NCBI RefSeq assembly: GCF_029024625.1 | Contig: NZ_CP118953.1 | Coordinates: forward strand, 310,001-374,000 | DNA from: Staphylococcus chromogenes | Lineage (GTDB): Bacteria > Bacillota > Bacilli > Staphylococcales > Staphylococcaceae | Length of the DNA: 64,000 nucleotides | Reading direction: 5' to 3' | Shown: positions 27,906-35,859 of the stretch, piece after piece | Layout: the number at the start of each line of letters is the position of its first letter | How positions within the stretch are numbered: position 1 is the first letter of the stretch | The notes under the pieces: generated by a model | The model's input: only the letters and a program-made list of their open reading frames with translations | What the model was told of the DNA's origin: nothing | Database searches by the model: none | Made by a program: the position numbers and the translations under genes

Positions 27906-29957
27906 ATGAAACAAACACAACGTCAACACACATTCTCAATCCGTAAATCCGTTTTCGGTGCAACGTCTGTTATAGTTGCCTCATTTATATTTATTGGTGG
28001 AGGCCAGGTGGCACATGCAGATGAGACAAACACGCCGACAACACCACAAGCTCAAACGACAACAGAACAATCGGTGCCAATGACAAAACTAGAAGCGCCA
28101 CAAACATCGAAAACAACACCAATTGAATCAAGTCAAGTCACTGATGCATATCCACAAACCAGTGCATCTGCTAAAATGACAGAATTACAACCGGCGCCAA
28201 CATCAGAGGACATGAAACCAGTAGAACCGGCACAAAAGTCAGAAGAGATGAAACCAGTAGAGCCGACGCCAACATCAGAAGAGATGAAACCGGTAGAACC
28301 TGCGCAAAAGTCAGAGGACATGAAGCCAGTAGAACCGGCGCAAAAATCAGAGGATATGAAGCCCATTGAGCCTGCCCAGAAAGACGCGACTCCAAGTACT
28401 GAACAACCTGGGATGCCTCTTTCGAAAGCCAAACACAAAACATCAGATGAATCTGCAGAAACAACAGAACCGACAACACATACCACTGAAATGACAGACC
28501 TTACAAAGGCTGACCCCTCAGAACATGACAAAAAGACGTCATCAAAAGCAGAAAAATCTAACGAAGAAGCCCAAGTACCTTCAATCGATAGTGAGTTTAG
28601 TCGAGTGAAAGTCAATCCTTCAGATAAAACAGAAACAGAATACACAAATGAACAAAAGTCGAAAACAGAATCATCTCAAGAAAATGAGGCGTCATTAAAA
28701 TCAGTCGACGCGCCAAAAACAAAAGACACAACGACAAAAGCACAATTTACAAAACAAGCGAATGAAAAAACACCAGTTGTGAAAAAAGCGCCAGATGCTG
28801 TGCAAAATCCAGAACATCCTAAAAATAAAGATCCTTTTGTTTTTGTACATGGTTTTAACGGATTTGTAGGAGATGTTGCGGCGAAAGGTGAAAACTATTG
28901 GGGTGGCACAAAGGCGAATTTGCAAAATCATTTGCGTGAGTCAGGCTATGAAATGTATGAAGCGAGTGTGAGTGCTTTGGCGAGTAACCATGAGCGCGCT
29001 GTTGAATTATATTACTTCTTAAAAGGTGGCCGTGTTGATTATGGGGCAGCACATTCTGAGAAATTTGGTCATGAACGATATGGTAAAACTTATGAAGGCG
29101 TGTTAAAGGATTGGAAACCTGGTAACCCTGTTCATTTTATTGGACACAGTATGGGCGGTCAGACGATTCGCTTACTTGAACATTATTTACGTTTTGGTGA
29201 TCCTGAGGAAATCGCTTATCAAAAAGCGCATGGCGGTGAAATCAGTGATTTATTTAAAGGGGGTCATGACCACATGGTGAAATCTATTACGACCCTTGCG
29301 ACGCCACACAATGGTACACATGCCTCAGATGGTCTCGGCAATAGCCCAATCATTCGTAATTTACTTTATTCTTTTGCGAAAACGTCTAGCAATCTCGGAA
29401 CGATTGATTTTGGATTAAATCAATGGGGCTTTAAACGTCAAGATGGAGAATCATTGATTGATTACAATAATCGCGTGGCTAAAAGTAAAATTTGGGATTC
29501 TGAAGATACAGGTTTATATGATTTAACGCGTGAAGGTGCAGACAAAATTAATCAAACTACCGAATTGAATCCGAATATTTATTATAAAACATACACAGGA
29601 CTTGCGACGCACCCAACACAACTTGGAAAACAAATGGTAGATTTAGGAATTGAAGCGTCAAAAGTGATTACCGGCAACTACATAGGGGCTGTCGACGATG
29701 TGTTATGGCGACCAAATGATGGCCTGGTTTCTGTGATTTCTTCTCAACATCCTTCCGATGAAAAGAGTGTCGAAGTGAATGAAAATTCACCGCTTCAAAA
29801 AGGAACTTGGCAAGTCATGCCGACGATGAAAGGATGGGATCATAGTGATTTTGTAGGCAGTGATGCTTTAGATGCCAATCATTCTGACAAACAACTAACA
29901 GATTTTTATGATTCCATCGCAGATTATTTAATGCGCATTGAAAAAGCAGAACAATAA
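27906..29957 (+). CDS. lip: Secreted triacylglycerol lipase preproenzyme
   Basis: A 683-residue staphylococcal lipase. The N-terminal YSIRK-type signal peptide (FSIRKSVFGATS, residues about 10-21, cleaved near AHA) is followed by a disordered propeptide (about 40-300) containing 12-residue tandem repeats. The mature lipase domain starts around PEHPKNKDPFVFVHGFNGF. The nucleophile Ser415 lies in GHSMGG; Asp and His residues of the triad and a Ca-binding region follow. It hydrolyses host triglycerides and possibly phospholipids. Promoter elements are TTTACA and TATGCT near 27819-27850. It is followed by an IS-like end rather than a clear terminator. Confidence 0.93.
   Translation: MKQTQRQHTFSIRKSVFGATSVIVASFIFIGGGQVAHADETNTPTTPQAQTTTEQSVPMTKLEAPQTSKTTPIESSQVTDAYPQTSASAKMTELQPAPTSEDMKPVEPAQKSEEMKPVEPTPTSEEMKPVEPAQKSEDMKPVEPAQKSEDMKPIEPAQKDATPSTEQPGMPLSKAKHKTSDESAETTEPTTHTTEMTDLTKADPSEHDKKTSSKAEKSNEEAQVPSIDSEFSRVKVNPSDKTETEYTNEQKSKTESSQENEASLKSVDAPKTKDTTTKAQFTKQANEKTPVVKKAPDAVQNPEHPKNKDPFVFVHGFNGFVGDVAAKGENYWGGTKANLQNHLRESGYEMYEASVSALASNHERAVELYYFLKGGRVDYGAAHSEKFGHERYGKTYEGVLKDWKPGNPVHFIGHSMGGQTIRLLEHYLRFGDPEEIAYQKAHGGEISDLFKGGHDHMVKSITTLATPHNGTHASDGLGNSPIIRNLLYSFAKTSSNLGTIDFGLNQWGFKRQDGESLIDYNNRVAKSKIWDSEDTGLYDLTREGADKINQTTELNPNIYYKTYTGLATHPTQLGKQMVDLGIEASKVITGNYIGAVDDVLWRPNDGLVSVISSQHPSDEKSVEVNENSPLQKGTWQVMPTMKGWDHSDFVGSDALDANHSDKQLTDFYDSIADYLMRIEKAEQ
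28191..28382 (+). repeat. 36-base tandem repeats in the lipase propeptide
   Basis: Five imperfect copies encode a 12-residue unit of the form SE(D/E)MKPVEPAQK. The alternation between PAQK and PTPT and synonymous differences indicate recent copy-number change in a disordered segment. Confidence 0.85.
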
Positions 29958-29965
29958 ATAAAAGC

Positions 29966-30209
29966 GCTTTGTCAACGTCGGTTGGTGAAGGTAAAATGTG
30001 CTAAGTGGCAAGTTTTTGTTGCTTAGTACGTTTTTATATTTACTCACATATAACCTCGAAATGATGAAAATCCTATTTCTAAAGTTATTAAAATTTCTAT
30101 AACCATAAGTGACATGTGTGATAAGCTTAATTTTATTGTTAATCCCTTCAATTGAACTGCTGATTAAATGAGGGATTTGAACCGTATTTGCAATATAAGT
30201 ATAAATAAT
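29966..30209 (-). pseudogene. ISL3-family transposase C-terminal remnant and IS end
   Basis: On the minus strand an open fragment reads SSSIEGINNKIK followed by YGYRNFNNFRNRIF, which is the characteristic C terminus of ISL3-family (IS1181-like) transposases. The rest of the gene is missing. The adjacent GCTTTGTCAACGTCGGTTGG (29966 on) resembles an ISL3-type terminal repeat, and a matching copy lies at 45973. Only debris remains. Confidence 0.7.
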
Positions 30210-30237
30210 TGATTAATGTATTGATGACAATGACTAT

Positions 30238-30759
30238 TTGAAGATTGTAGAAAAAATTATCAAGAAAGTAGGAAAAACGAAAAGTAAAGGTTCAATAAAA
30301 AAAGAACTACTTAACGAAAACTCTTCAGAAGTTGAAAATCATATATATAATCATTCAAATAGTTCTAAGATATTTCAGACAAAAATAAGTGAGTTAGAAA
30401 AGCAAATAGAAATCTTTGAAACTAGGGCTAAAAATGATGAAAAATATATTGATAATCTAAACAAACAATTAGATTATCAAAATAGCAATGTGAATACATT
30501 AAATAAACTGTTGGAAAATCAACAAATATTAGCTTTAGAAAGTAATAGAAAAATACAAAGATTGGAGTCTGAATTAGAAGAAAGGCAGCTTAATTATTCT
30601 TCTAATATAAGTGAGGATAAAGAAGTTCTAGAAACAAATCACAATACGGATTCTATTAATATTGATTCAGATAAACAAGAAGAAAAAATAGTTTCCCATT
30701 TTAATCGTGAAACCTGCCATTGCTCTGCAATAGTTTTAATAGGTTTCCCATTATCATAA
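30238..30759 (+). pseudogene. Coiled-coil fragment, plasmid Par/DUF536-like C terminus
   Basis: A 173-codon frame from a TTG, with no ribosome site, encodes a long coiled coil (about residues 45-125) with LNKLLENQQILALESNRKI. That motif resembles the C-terminal region of DUF536/pSK1 Par-type plasmid maintenance proteins. The N-terminal DNA-binding part is absent, and the last 20 residues are read antisense through the tail of a dead resolvase, so both ends are broken. Low GC and context point to plasmid origin. Confidence 0.55.
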
Positions 30760-31224
30760 AGTGTTTTGAGCAATTTTAAATCTTTGGTATTTAACTTTTC
30801 AGGTCTACCCCCAAGACGGTCTCTGTCACGAGCTACAATTCTACCCCTTGAAGAACGTTCTAAAATTAGATTACGTTCAAACTTTGTAACGCTGTGAATA
30901 AATGGAATAATAATTGTCCTGTAGAACCTGATTTATCCATCGTTATATTTTCTTCTAAACTATGAAAGCTCACTCCTCGTCCGTTAAGCTTATTGACTAG
31001 TGTGATTAAATCCTCCATATTACGTCCCAATCTATCTAATCTTCAAACAACAATTGTATCTCCTGACCTCGCAAATTCATTCACTTTATCTAAGCCCGGC
31101 TGTTTATTTTTGAACCACTTATATAGTCGCTAAATTTCTTTTCACAACCAAATGCCTTTAACTGATCTTCCTGTAAATTTAAATTTTGTAATTCAGTTGA
31201 AACTCTTGCATAGCTTATTTTCAA
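30698..31224 (-). pseudogene. Serine resolvase/invertase (Tn552/Bin3-like), inactivated
   Basis: The reading starts ISYARVSTELQNLNLQEDQ with the catalytic-serine region, continues through RLDRLGRN, GVSFHSLEENI and DRDRLGGRPEKL, and stops at AEQWQVSR. A frameshift near 31113, an in-frame TGA near 31060 (where Trp would be expected before RLDRLG) and a second frameshift near 30890 disable it, and the last residues are lost at the junction with the Par-like fragment. Confidence 0.85.
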
Positions 31225-31297
31225 AATACAAACCTCCTATGTAATTCACTCTGTATGGCTACCTATTTTTTAAACTCAAATTACACAACACTTATTT

Positions 31298-31350
31298 GTA
31301 TACGTGCATACCCTTATACATGCATAAAGTATGCACGTATAAGGTATGTA
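31298..31350. other. Probable res site of the dead resolvase
   Basis: TATACGTGCATA (31299-31310) and TATGCACGTATA (31330-31341) are perfect inverted repeats. A second TTATAC/GTATAA pairing lies between and beside them. The position just upstream of the resolvase start is where such enzymes keep their recombination site. Confidence 0.6.
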
Positions 31351-31454
31351 AAGTTTATTGGGGTATAGAGGTAATAAAACAACTTTATGTATGTTATAAG
31401 TTTTGTACTTGCAATTTTAGAGATATTTGTGCCATGTTGTATTTAAAGTGAGAA

Positions 31455-31483
31455 TAACGGCTAGTGAACAACTCACCAACTGT
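31455..31483. terminator. Hairpin shared in inverted orientation with 45897-45932
   Basis: AACGGCTAGTGA pairs with TCACCAACTGTT (allowing G-U). About 90 bases around it (31405-31495) match the reverse complement of 45884-45969 with several mismatches. Confidence 0.6.
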
Positions 31484-31504
31484 TAAAAGTATAGAACCTA
31501 AATA

Positions 31505-31543
31505 AAAAAGCAGGTCAGCATCGCATCTGACCTGCTTTTTTGT
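31505..31543 (-). terminator. Terminator of the nitroreductase gene
   Basis: AAAAGCAGGTCAG and CTGACCTGCTTTT form a near-perfect stem with A/T runs. Confidence 0.88.
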
Positions 31544-31568
31544 GTGTTTTTGTATAGGATGTCGGCAG

Positions 31569-32240
31569 TTATTCGATCCATTGAATAACGTCTTCAGCTG
31601 AACGACGTCTTTTTTCACGTTTTGGTGCTTCTTTGCGATAGCCAAATGCGACCATGACAGAAGGGTAATACGTGTCTAAATCGATATAGCCTTTGTCACT
31701 TAACAATTGCGCCACTTCAGGATAAGAAAAGCCTTCCATAGGACAAGAATCGATACCTAAAATGGCTGCTGCAGTCATCATATTGCCAAGAGGGATATAC
31801 GTTTGTTTACCAGCCCAATCTAATAATGTGCGCTCACTTTGGTAAAGGTCATTGCTGTCGTTTTGAAAAGTTGTTGTGGATTCTTGTTTTTGTTGAGACA
31901 TTTCTGGCGTCATTTTTTGAATTTCTTCAAGCATGTAAGAGACGTAAGGGTTTTTCGGTTGAACATCTTTACGTGCCAAAATAAGCACAAAATGACTTGC
32001 TGAATCTAATTGTTTTGTAGCCCCCCAACTGTGAGGTTTCAGTTCATCACGTAAATCTTTATTTTGAATGACTAAAAATTTCCAAGGTTCTAATCCTAGT
32101 GAACTTGGAGAGAGGCGTCCTGTTTCTAAAATTGTGTTAAAATCGTCCTCATTGATTTTTTTCTCAGAATCAAATTGTCGAACAGCATGACGGAATTGAT
32201 ACGCATCGAGTAATAACTGTTTTTTATTTTCCATGACCAT
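31569..32240 (-). CDS. Nitroreductase-family FMN oxidoreductase
   Basis: A 223-residue soluble flavoprotein. RHAVRQFDSEKKI near the N terminus is the FMN phosphate-binding segment, SPSSLGLEPWKFLVI is the second FMN block, and PLGNMMTAAAILGIDSCPMEGF is the C-terminal signature. It resembles YfkO/NfsB-like NAD(P)H nitroreductases. The start is the ATG at 32240 with AAAGGAG upstream; a second ATG two codons later is possible. It is monocistronic. The physiological substrate is unknown. Confidence 0.88.
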   Translation of the reverse strand: MVMENKKQLLLDAYQFRHAVRQFDSEKKINEDDFNTILETGRLSPSSLGLEPWKFLVIQNKDLRDELKPHSWGATKQLDSASHFVLILARKDVQPKNPYVSYMLEEIQKMTPEMSQQKQESTTTFQNDSNDLYQSERTLLDWAGKQTYIPLGNMMTAAAILGIDSCPMEGFSYPEVAQLLSDKGYIDLDTYYPSVMVAFGYRKEAPKREKRRRSAEDVIQWIE

Positions 32241-32390
32241 AGTCCGCTCCTTTTATGAATTGTGATATTTTAAGTATAGTGAAAAGACACAACAGATGAA
32301 AATATTGTGTTTAGGGGTCGCTTCTTTTGAAAATATGCTATTTCGGGTAGGAGTTTTATAAGAACTGAAGTAAAAGAAAGGAAGAGCGCA

Positions 32391-33254
32391 ATGAACGAAC
32401 AACAATGGCGTGAAGTTTTACCACTGGAAGACATTACCACGATACAACCTGTTTCAGGTGGCGATGTGAACCAAGCCTACAAAATTGAAACGAAAGATCA
32501 GCCTTATTTTTTGTTAGTCCAACCGGGGCGTTCTCAAGAGTTTTATGCGGCAGAAATGGCTGGGCTTCAAGCGTTTGAGGCAGCGGGTGTTACGGCGCCT
32601 CGTGTTATCGCCAATGGGGAAGTGTCTCACGATGCGTATTTACTTTTAAGTTACTTAGATGAAGGGACATCGGGAAGCCAACGTGCACTTGGTAAATTAG
32701 TGGCCAAACTTCATCATACTGAAAGTGAGAACGGACAATTTGGTTTTCATCTTCCTTATGAAGGGGGAGACCATCGTTTTGAAAATACATGGGCAGATGA
32801 TTGGCGAACCCTTTTTATGCAACAACGGTTGATGCCATTACGAGATATGATTGTAGTAAGACAATTATTATCAGAAGAGGGGCTCGCACTATTGGATAAA
32901 GTCTATGACCTCATTGATACGACATTACAAAAGCATCAGAGTCGTCCCTCACTCCTCCATGGAGATTTATGGGCAGGCAATTATATGTTTTTAACAGACG
33001 GGACACCTGCATTGTTCGATCCTGCGCCACTATATGGTGATCGTGAGTTTGATTTAGGCGCAACGAAAGTGTTTGGTGGTTTCACCCAAGATTTTTATAA
33101 AGCGTATGATGAAGCGTATCCTTTAGAAGAAGGTGCACATCTGAGAATTCATTTTTATGAGTTGTATTTACTGCTCGTCCATCTCGTGAAATTTGGCGCC
33201 ATGTATGAAGGAAGCGTCCGTCGCATGATGGATACTATTTTAAAAGAGGCTTAA
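32391..33254 (+). CDS. Fructosamine/ketosamine-3-kinase family protein
   Basis: A 287-residue aminoglycoside-phosphotransferase-like kinase. Near the N terminus is SGGDVNQAYKI (nucleotide loop). The catalytic loop is LLHGDLWAGN (about residues 190-199) and the Mg site is FDPAPLYGDREFDLG. These are the signatures of the fructosamine-3-kinase/YniA family, which phosphorylates sugar adducts on amines. The DUF1648 gene follows after 23 bases and is probably co-transcribed. Confidence 0.87.
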   Translation: MNEQQWREVLPLEDITTIQPVSGGDVNQAYKIETKDQPYFLLVQPGRSQEFYAAEMAGLQAFEAAGVTAPRVIANGEVSHDAYLLLSYLDEGTSGSQRALGKLVAKLHHTESENGQFGFHLPYEGGDHRFENTWADDWRTLFMQQRLMPLRDMIVVRQLLSEEGLALLDKVYDLIDTTLQKHQSRPSLLHGDLWAGNYMFLTDGTPALFDPAPLYGDREFDLGATKVFGGFTQDFYKAYDEAYPLEEGAHLRIHFYELYLLLVHLVKFGAMYEGSVRRMMDTILKEA

Positions 33255-33277
33255 CGCATTGAAAGGAGTTTCGCAAC

Positions 33278-33652
33278 ATGAGTCGACAGCACAAGTATTT
33301 GAGAGTTATCTATATGCTTATTTTAGTCTTATGGCTAGGCGCACTGATATATCTCGGGATCTCGTACACACATCTCCCTTACACGGTTGCGACGCATTTT
33401 ACGTTATTTGGAGAGGCTGATGCCTTTGGGCCGAAAAAGCAATTATGGTTCTTACCCATTTTCTTTTTAATTTTGTGGAGCGTGATGGTGGGAATGATTG
33501 AAGCGATGCCTAAAGTAGAAAGAATTATGAAAGGGAACATGAAATCTTCCCGAAAAGTTCAGTGGTTATTCGCAGTATTATTTTTTCTCTTTAATTTATG
33601 CGTGTGGGCTATGTATCTCTATCAATTGCACTCCCTACTTCATCACCACTAA
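33278..33652 (+). CDS. DUF1648 (SdpI N-terminal-like) membrane protein
   Basis: A 124-residue protein with three membrane segments. The extracellular block LPYTVATHFTLFGEADAFG is the DUF1648 hallmark, found at the N terminus of SdpI, the immunity protein against the SdpC toxin in B. subtilis. The C-terminal SdpI half is absent, so immunity function cannot be assumed. It lies directly before the yknW-like copy. Confidence 0.8.
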   Translation: MSRQHKYLRVIYMLILVLWLGALIYLGISYTHLPYTVATHFTLFGEADAFGPKKQLWFLPIFFLILWSVMVGMIEAMPKVERIMKGNMKSSRKVQWLFAVLFFLFNLCVWAMYLYQLHSLLHHH

Positions 33653-33681
33653 AGAAAATATTCTCAAAAGAAAATAAAAAA

Positions 33682-33742
33682 GCCTACAAAGCAAAAAACT
33701 TTGTAGACCATGCGAGCTAGGACAGGTGCGTCCTAGCTTTTT
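33682..33742. terminator. Tandem hairpins between the DUF1648 gene and yknW copy 1
   Basis: GCCTACAAAG/CTTTGTAG (33682-33709) serves the plus strand, and AGCTAGGAC/GTCCTAGCT (33715-33738) with A/T runs serves the convergent yknW-like gene. Confidence 0.8.
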
Positions 33743-34562
33743 CATTTAAGCAAAAAATGAAAATGAGAAGAAAACAATAAAATGAATGACCGCTAAAACG
33801 GCAGACCACTTTTTAGAAAGGTGACACGTAGAATGTAAAATCACGCCGAATAACCAAGCCGTCAAGATATTTTGGATGTTAATCGCTGCTAGTTGCGGTT
33901 GTCCTGGTGAAAAGATATTCAAAGAGGCGATATTGATATCAGGTAATTTTAGGCCGAACATCCATTGAATCAGTAGGGTCACAACAGCAACCACAGATAA
34001 GATGACGAGCATGAGTAACGTTGACGCCCAAATACTTTTAACAGACACGTCAGATTTTGCGATTTTAGCAATGATTAACACAATCACAAAATAAATGAGC
34101 CAGTTAAAAAAATTACCAAAAGGCACACCAATGCCGGTTAATATAGGCATTATAGTCGTCATGCCATCAATTTGTTCTTGCGGGAGCCCTTGTTCTTTAA
34201 AGGTAGCCGTGAAATCTGTGACAAAGGGTGTAAGAATCCCTGCGATGATAGATAACACAATTAATAAAAGAAGGTTTCGAAGTAATTTCGGATGATGGCG
34301 CTTCTTTTCAAACGCATCGATATGTAATAAGTTGCCTTGATTCATGGTTTGTCTTTCCTCCTGCTCATGTAAATCTTACTTTATATAAACGATACGATAA
34401 AATTATTAATTAATCAATAGAAGTTTTAAAGGGGAACTTTGTTAATCAAATTAAAATTATCGTAAAAAATTCTACAATTAGGTTTCGCATGATTGGAAAA
34501 TCATATAAACTTAAAATAAATAAAGTTGTGTTGTTAGAAAAACATCTACGACTAGTTTTAAA
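33743..34562. repeat. Large direct repeat, copy 1 (yknW-like gene plus upstream DNA)
   Basis: About 820 bases, comprising the whole yknW-like gene and about 215 bases upstream, recur with few differences at 41493-42314 in the same orientation. Homology ends at GACTAGTTTTAAAG on the gene's 5' side and just past the stop codon on the other side. The two copies bracket the bacteriocin island. Confidence 0.92.
33746..34345 (-). CDS. YIP1-family membrane protein, YknW-like, copy 1
   Basis: A 199-residue protein with about five membrane segments and a basic N terminus (EKKRHHPKLLRN). It resembles YknW, the Yip1-family partner of the YknXYZ efflux system. It differs from the second copy (41496-42095) at about eight residues, mostly at the two ends. 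This copy is separated from yknXYZ by the 7 kb island, so it is probably a duplicate created when the island arrived. Confidence 0.78.
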   Translation of the reverse strand: MNQGNLLHIDAFEKKRHHPKLLRNLLLLIVLSIIAGILTPFVTDFTATFKEQGLPQEQIDGMTTIMPILTGIGVPFGNFFNWLIYFVIVLIIAKIAKSDVSVKSIWASTLLMLVILSVVAVVTLLIQWMFGLKLPDINIASLNIFSPGQPQLAAINIQNILTAWLFGVILHSTCHLSKKWSAVLAVIHFIVFFSFSFFA

Positions 34563-34916
34563 GAAGTAATACCAATACTTTTGAGAAATCTTTTAATAAC
34601 ATTGGTGAGTTTTGTGTTCGTTAAAGAATTAATAGATTGTTTAGGTTTTGAATCAAATATTCTAAAACAAATGGATAAGTTGGTTCTATAGTATAATTTT
34701 ATCGAAAATAAATATAGAATTTTAGGAGTTGTTTTTGATACAGTAACAGAAGATAGGAAAATAAAACCAATAATTCCTAAAATTGTTGAAAAAGGCATTG
34801 AATTCAGACATGTAATTGTTCTTATAAGTTATTTTAATGCTAGCCACGTCTACCATAGATATAAATATCATATTAGCTTGGTGACTTGGTTAATCTTAGT
34901 ATGTTTATACTTCTAG
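34563..34916 (+). pseudogene. Unidentified decayed coding remnant
   Basis: One frame stays open from within the repeat to 34916 except for a TAG at 34689-34691. It reads VKELIDCLGFESNILKQMDK, then after the stop ENKYRILGVVFDTVTEDRKI and IEFRHVIVLISYFN. The composition looks protein-like, but I cannot name the family. The remainder to 35314 is AT-rich with nothing recognisable beyond a 22-codon frame at 35098 with a weak AGGAG site. Confidence 0.35.
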
Positions 34917-35314
34917 ATATACATCTAGCAAACACTATTAAATGCAATTCTCATTATAGTATTTTTAAAGAAAGTAAATTTAAGTTCATAGACTTAAATT
35001 AAATATATGCGGCCTTTTCATTACATTATTGTGATTGATCTTAGTGTATGTATTTTAAAGTAAAACAATCATTGAGGCATAGATATAGGAGATACTTATG
35101 ACTACAATATGTATGATTAAAAGTTTCAATCAATCAATCGAATCCAGTTTAAAAACAAAGAATTAATTTGCAACTTTAACTGTATCATTATTGATGCTTG
35201 ATATTTGTTCTAACATTGAATATAGCGATATTTCTTAAGTGGGTGTTAGATATAAGAAATGACAGAATAATTATTTTGTAGAATTATTTACACAATTGAA
35301 GAATATAACGGAAA

Positions 35315-35364
35315 AACAGAGAAAATGGAAGGTCACATTAATTTAACCTTCCATTTTCTCTGTT
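35315..35364. other. Perfect 19-bp hairpin upstream of the bacteriocin gene
   Basis: AACAGAGAAAATGGAAGGT (35315-35333) is the exact reverse complement of 35346-35364, with a 12-base loop. There is no following T-run on the plus strand. It is directly followed by the first copy of the 25-base direct repeat. It may be the terminator of a lost gene. Confidence 0.8.
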
Positions 35365-35366
35365 CA

Positions 35367-35391
35367 GTAAGAAATAATCTAAATATTTACA
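35367..35391 (+). repeat. 25-bp direct repeat, copy 1
   Basis: Bases 35367-35391, beginning GTAAGAAATAATCTAAATAT, are identical to 35787-35811, exactly 420 bases downstream. The second copy contains the stop codon of the bacteriocin gene, so the first may be the 3' relic of a deleted tandem copy of that gene. Confidence 0.9.
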
Positions 35392-35434
35392 GTTCTAATG
35401 TAATATATATATTGCAAAATGTCAAATAGAGAAT

Positions 35435-35462
35435 TCTACAGCTTATTAGTTTGAGTATAATA
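35435..35462 (+). promoter_or_regulatory. Probable promoter of the bacteriocin gene
   Basis: TATAAT at 35457-35462 is preceded at 16 bases by TTCTAC, a weak -35, leaving a leader of about 100 AT-rich bases. A second TATAAT at 35539-35544 would start transcription at the ribosome site itself, so I prefer the upstream one. The weak -35 suggests control by an activator or by the cluster's XRE-type regulator. Confidence 0.45.
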
Positions 35463-35568
35463 GACGTATAAAATTTTAAAAAAAGTTTAATTACTCAAAA
35501 AATACAAAATAACTCTTTCAAATTTTTAGGTAAACATGTATAATATTTTAAAAAAGGAGGTGGAAACA

Positions 35569-35790
35569 ATGCTTAACTTACACAAGAAAATTGCGTGGAC
35601 AGGTATTAAAGGATCAGCTGTAACAAGTTTTGTAAGTGCTTTAGCAACAGGAAGTGATATTTGGGCAGCACTTACAGTTGCCGGAATTGCATTTGGTGGT
35701 GGAGTTGGAACTGCTATTGCAGGTATAGGACGTGCAGCAATAATGAAATTCATTAAACGTTGGGGCGTTAAAAAAGCTGCTGCATGGTAA
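35569..35790 (+). CDS. Circular bacteriocin precursor (cirA/uberolysin/carnocyclin type)
   Basis: A 73-residue precursor starting at ATG 35569, eight bases after AAAGGAGG; an upstream in-frame ATG lacks such a site. Its Gly/Ala-rich helical body, Lys/Arg-rich C-terminal helix (KFIKRWGVKK) and terminal AAAW match class I circular bacteriocins; amylocyclicin and enterocin NKR-5-3B also end AAAW. IAWTGIKGSAV aligns with the mature N terminus of uberolysin (LAGYTGIASGTA) and carnocyclin A. I therefore infer a seven-residue leader (MLNLHKK) and a 66-residue mature peptide with an Ile-Trp ring closure. It would be a cationic pore-forming peptide. The genes downstream fit this family. Confidence 0.85.
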   Translation: MLNLHKKIAWTGIKGSAVTSFVSALATGSDIWAALTVAGIAFGGGVGTAIAGIGRAAIMKFIKRWGVKKAAAW

Positions 35791-35811
35791 GAAATAATCT
35801 AAATATTTACA
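35787..35811 (+). repeat. 25-bp direct repeat, copy 2
   Basis: Identical to 35367-35391. It begins two bases before the third position of the bacteriocin Trp/stop junction, so the stop codon TAA lies inside it. Confidence 0.9.
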
Positions 35812-35843
35812 AAAGAGCCTTCTTAAAAAGTGGGCTCTTTTCT
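35811..35843 (+). terminator. Attenuating terminator after the bacteriocin gene
   Basis: AAAAGAGCC pairs with GGCTCTTTT around a 13-base loop. In bacteriocin operons such a hairpin lets the structural gene be transcribed more than the downstream genes. Confidence 0.75.
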
Positions 35844-35859
35844 CAAAAAAGGAGTTTAA

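Noticed and set aside
28133..28645. 170-codon minus-strand frame with repeats (Ser/Gly/Phe/Cys-rich)
   Set aside because: It is the mirror image of the 36-bp lipase propeptide repeats and has no ribosome site.
31394..31645. 83-codon minus-strand frame
   Set aside because: It crosses two hairpin terminators and the nitroreductase 3' end in another frame.
34511..34798. 95-codon minus-strand frame next to the yknW repeat
   Set aside because: The opposite strand shows more protein-like decayed sequence; there is no ribosome site, and part of it lies in the duplicated intergenic DNA.
35098..35166. 22-codon frame with AGGAG upstream (possible pheromone or leader peptide)
   Set aside because: Too short, with no export or processing signal, and not adjacent to a sensor gene; kept only as a remark.
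35536..35568. Upstream ATG extending the bacteriocin precursor by 11 residues
   Set aside because: The only good ribosome site (AAAGGAGG, 35553-35560) lies after it and serves the ATG at 35569.
35569..35790. Leaderless linear bacteriocin (aureocin A53 type) as an alternative
   Set aside because: The C-terminal AAAW, the similarity to uberolysin/carnocyclin N termini, and the DUF95 and CirB-like neighbours favour the circular class.
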